64,000 nt of DNA from Faecalibacterium duncaniae (GTDB lineage Bacteria > Bacillota > Clostridia > Oscillospirales > Ruminococcaceae): contig NZ_CP048437.1 of the NCBI RefSeq assembly GCF_010509575.1, positions 1,364,001 through 1,428,000 of the forward strand, given 5' to 3'. Below are positions 62,939 through 64,000 of this stretch, piece after piece. The notes beneath the pieces were generated by a model. The model was given only the letters and a program-made list of their open reading frames with translations. It was not told the DNA's origin and did no database searches. Numbering within the stretch: position 1 is the first letter of the stretch; each line of letters begins with the position of its first letter. The translations under genes were made by a program, and so were the position numbers.

Positions 62939-63040
62939 GATGCGTAGTATAGCGCTGTTCCTGCCCCTTGTCAAGGGGGTAAAATAGATTTTTTTCGCCG
63001 CATTGCTTGCAAAAAAAGGGGCGGCAGAGTAAAATATATA

Positions 63041-63090
63041 GTATATGTATCGTAACATGGGTCTGTGTGCCCCAAAGCGGATACATATAC
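63041..63090. repeat. 11-bp perfect inverted repeat upstream of yicC
   Basis: GTATATGTATC at 63,041-63,051 and GATACATATAC at 63,080-63,090, separated by 28 bases. It overlaps the region where the yicC promoter must lie. Confidence 0.6.
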
Positions 63091-63134
63091 GAAGAATGTC
63101 CGCAGAAAACCCTTTGGAATACGAGGAAAAAAGC

Positions 63135-64000
63135 ATGATTTTGAGCATGACCGGTTTTGGCCGGGGAACTGCTGTGCGCAATGGCCGTGAGATCACGGTG
63201 GAGCTGCGCAGCGTCAATTCCCGGTACTTTGAGTATTCTTCCCGGATGCCCCGCACCTGCAGCTATCTGGACAGCCGCCTGAAAAAGCAGCTGAACGAGC
63301 GGGTGACCCGCGGCAAGGTAGAACTGAGCCTGACGGTGCAGACCGTGGATGCCGCCGATACCGTGGTGGCTGTGAATCAGGAGCTGGCCAGGAGCTACCA
63401 GCAGGCCCTGCGGGACCTGTCTGAGACGCTGGAGGTCAAGAACGATGTGACCGCCGGGATGATCGCCCGCTTTCCCGATGTGCTGACCACCCGCCACGCC
63501 GATGTGGATGAGGAGCAGCTGTGGGAGGATGTTTCCGCTGTCACTGCCCAGGCGCTGGACCGCTTTGTGGAGATGCGCGCCGCTGAGGGTGCCAAGATGA
63601 AGGCTGACGTGGAGAACCGCCTGCGCTTTCTGGAGGAATGCGTGGGCCGGGTGGAGACCCTGAGCGCCGGTCGGGTGGAGAACTACACCAACCGCCTGTA
63701 CGAAAAGCTCAAGGTCATTCTGGAGGACCGGAACATCGATGATGCCCGTGTCCTGACCGAGGCCGCCATCTTTGGCGACAAGACCGCCGTGGATGAGGAG
63801 ACCGTCCGCCTGCGCAGCCACATCGCCCAGTACCGTTCCATTTTGGAGCTGGACGAGCCCGTGGGCCGCAAGCTGGATTTCCTGACCCAGGAGCTGAACC
63901 GTGAGACCAATACCATCGGTTCCAAGTGTCAGGATCTGGATATCACCCGCATCGTGGTGGATATGAAGGCGGAGATCGAGAAGATCCGTGAGCAGATCCA
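63135..64000 (+). CDS. yicC: YicC family endoribonuclease (partial)
   Basis: The frame runs from the ATG at 63,135 to the window edge without a stop, giving 288 codons, nearly the full length of the family. MILSMTGFGRGTAVRNGREI is the hallmark start, and the C-terminal part (YRSILELDEPVGRKLDFLTQ then ELNRETNTIGSK) is the conserved DUF1732 domain. YicC/YloC proteins are endoribonucleases. GACGAGGAAAAAAGC precedes the ATG. In this group it usually leads into gmk and rpoZ, outside the window. Confidence 0.93.
   Translation, partial: MILSMTGFGRGTAVRNGREITVELRSVNSRYFEYSSRMPRTCSYLDSRLKKQLNERVTRGKVELSLTVQTVDAADTVVAVNQELARSYQQALRDLSETLEVKNDVTAGMIARFPDVLTTRHADVDEEQLWEDVSAVTAQALDRFVEMRAAEGAKMKADVENRLRFLEECVGRVETLSAGRVENYTNRLYEKLKVILEDRNIDDARVLTEAAIFGDKTAVDEETVRLRSHIAQYRSILELDEPVGRKLDFLTQELNRETNTIGSKCQDLDITRIVVDMKAEIEKIREQI

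Overview
The window looks like the chromosome of an anaerobic, GC-rich gut Firmicute of the Oscillospiraceae (Ruminococcaceae) type, probably Faecalibacterium or a close relative. This rests on the SCIFF peptide/maturase pair, the ScpA-ScpB-DUF2953-GerW order, a CIRCE-controlled groESL, oleate hydratase, ferredoxin-like aldo/keto reductase, and two copies of a short dispersed repeat. The genus is an inference; no rRNA is present.

Layout. (1) 1-about 10,300, all minus strand: part of a Tn916/CTn-like conjugative element, with replication proteins, MOBP relaxase, MobC, regulators, VirD4, PcfB and a truncated Maff2. The type IV secretion genes normally found next to Maff2 are absent, and an ECF sigma/anti-sigma pair sits at the junction. 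(2) 10,509-12,621: groES-groEL with a textbook sigma-A promoter and CIRCE operator. (3) 12,606-27,436: a 14.8-kb mobilisable island inserted in the last codons of groEL, bounded by a 16-bp direct repeat. It carries a promoter-driven toxin/antitoxin candidate (YgiT zinc finger plus SocA/Panacea), a reverse transcriptase preceded by a structured non-coding RNA with its own promoter (a DRT2-like defence system), an XRE regulator, a two-gene restriction-modification system, and a mobility module (relaxase, VapE-like helicase, excisionase, tyrosine integrase). It is effectively a mobile defence island. (4) 27,473-64,000: ordinary chromosome.

The chromosomal part holds: a MoxR/DUF58/membrane protein/PBP cluster; secG and rnr; oleate hydratase; a Tat-exported 5'-nucleotidase; a GH3 glycosidase; an aldo/keto reductase next to tRNA-Gln(CUG); the SCIFF ranthipeptide locus with a PLP decarboxylase; a GT4 glycosyltransferase; a CsoR-CopA copper operon with an internal CopZ start; a sugar isomerase/esterase-like pair; rpmB; an operon of M50 protease, scpA, scpB, DUF2953, gerW and rluB; a biotin carboxyltransferase/BCCP/OadA-like trio; a TetR-controlled membrane protein; and the start of yicC.

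The most interesting observation is the reverse transcriptase with its upstream RNA at 14,389-16,054. The RNA folds into several strong stems, and its central region is open without stop codons on both strands. This is what would be expected if, as described for DRT2, the RNA were copied by rolling-circle reverse transcription into a concatemeric gene. That reading is an inference from architecture and needs cDNA data.
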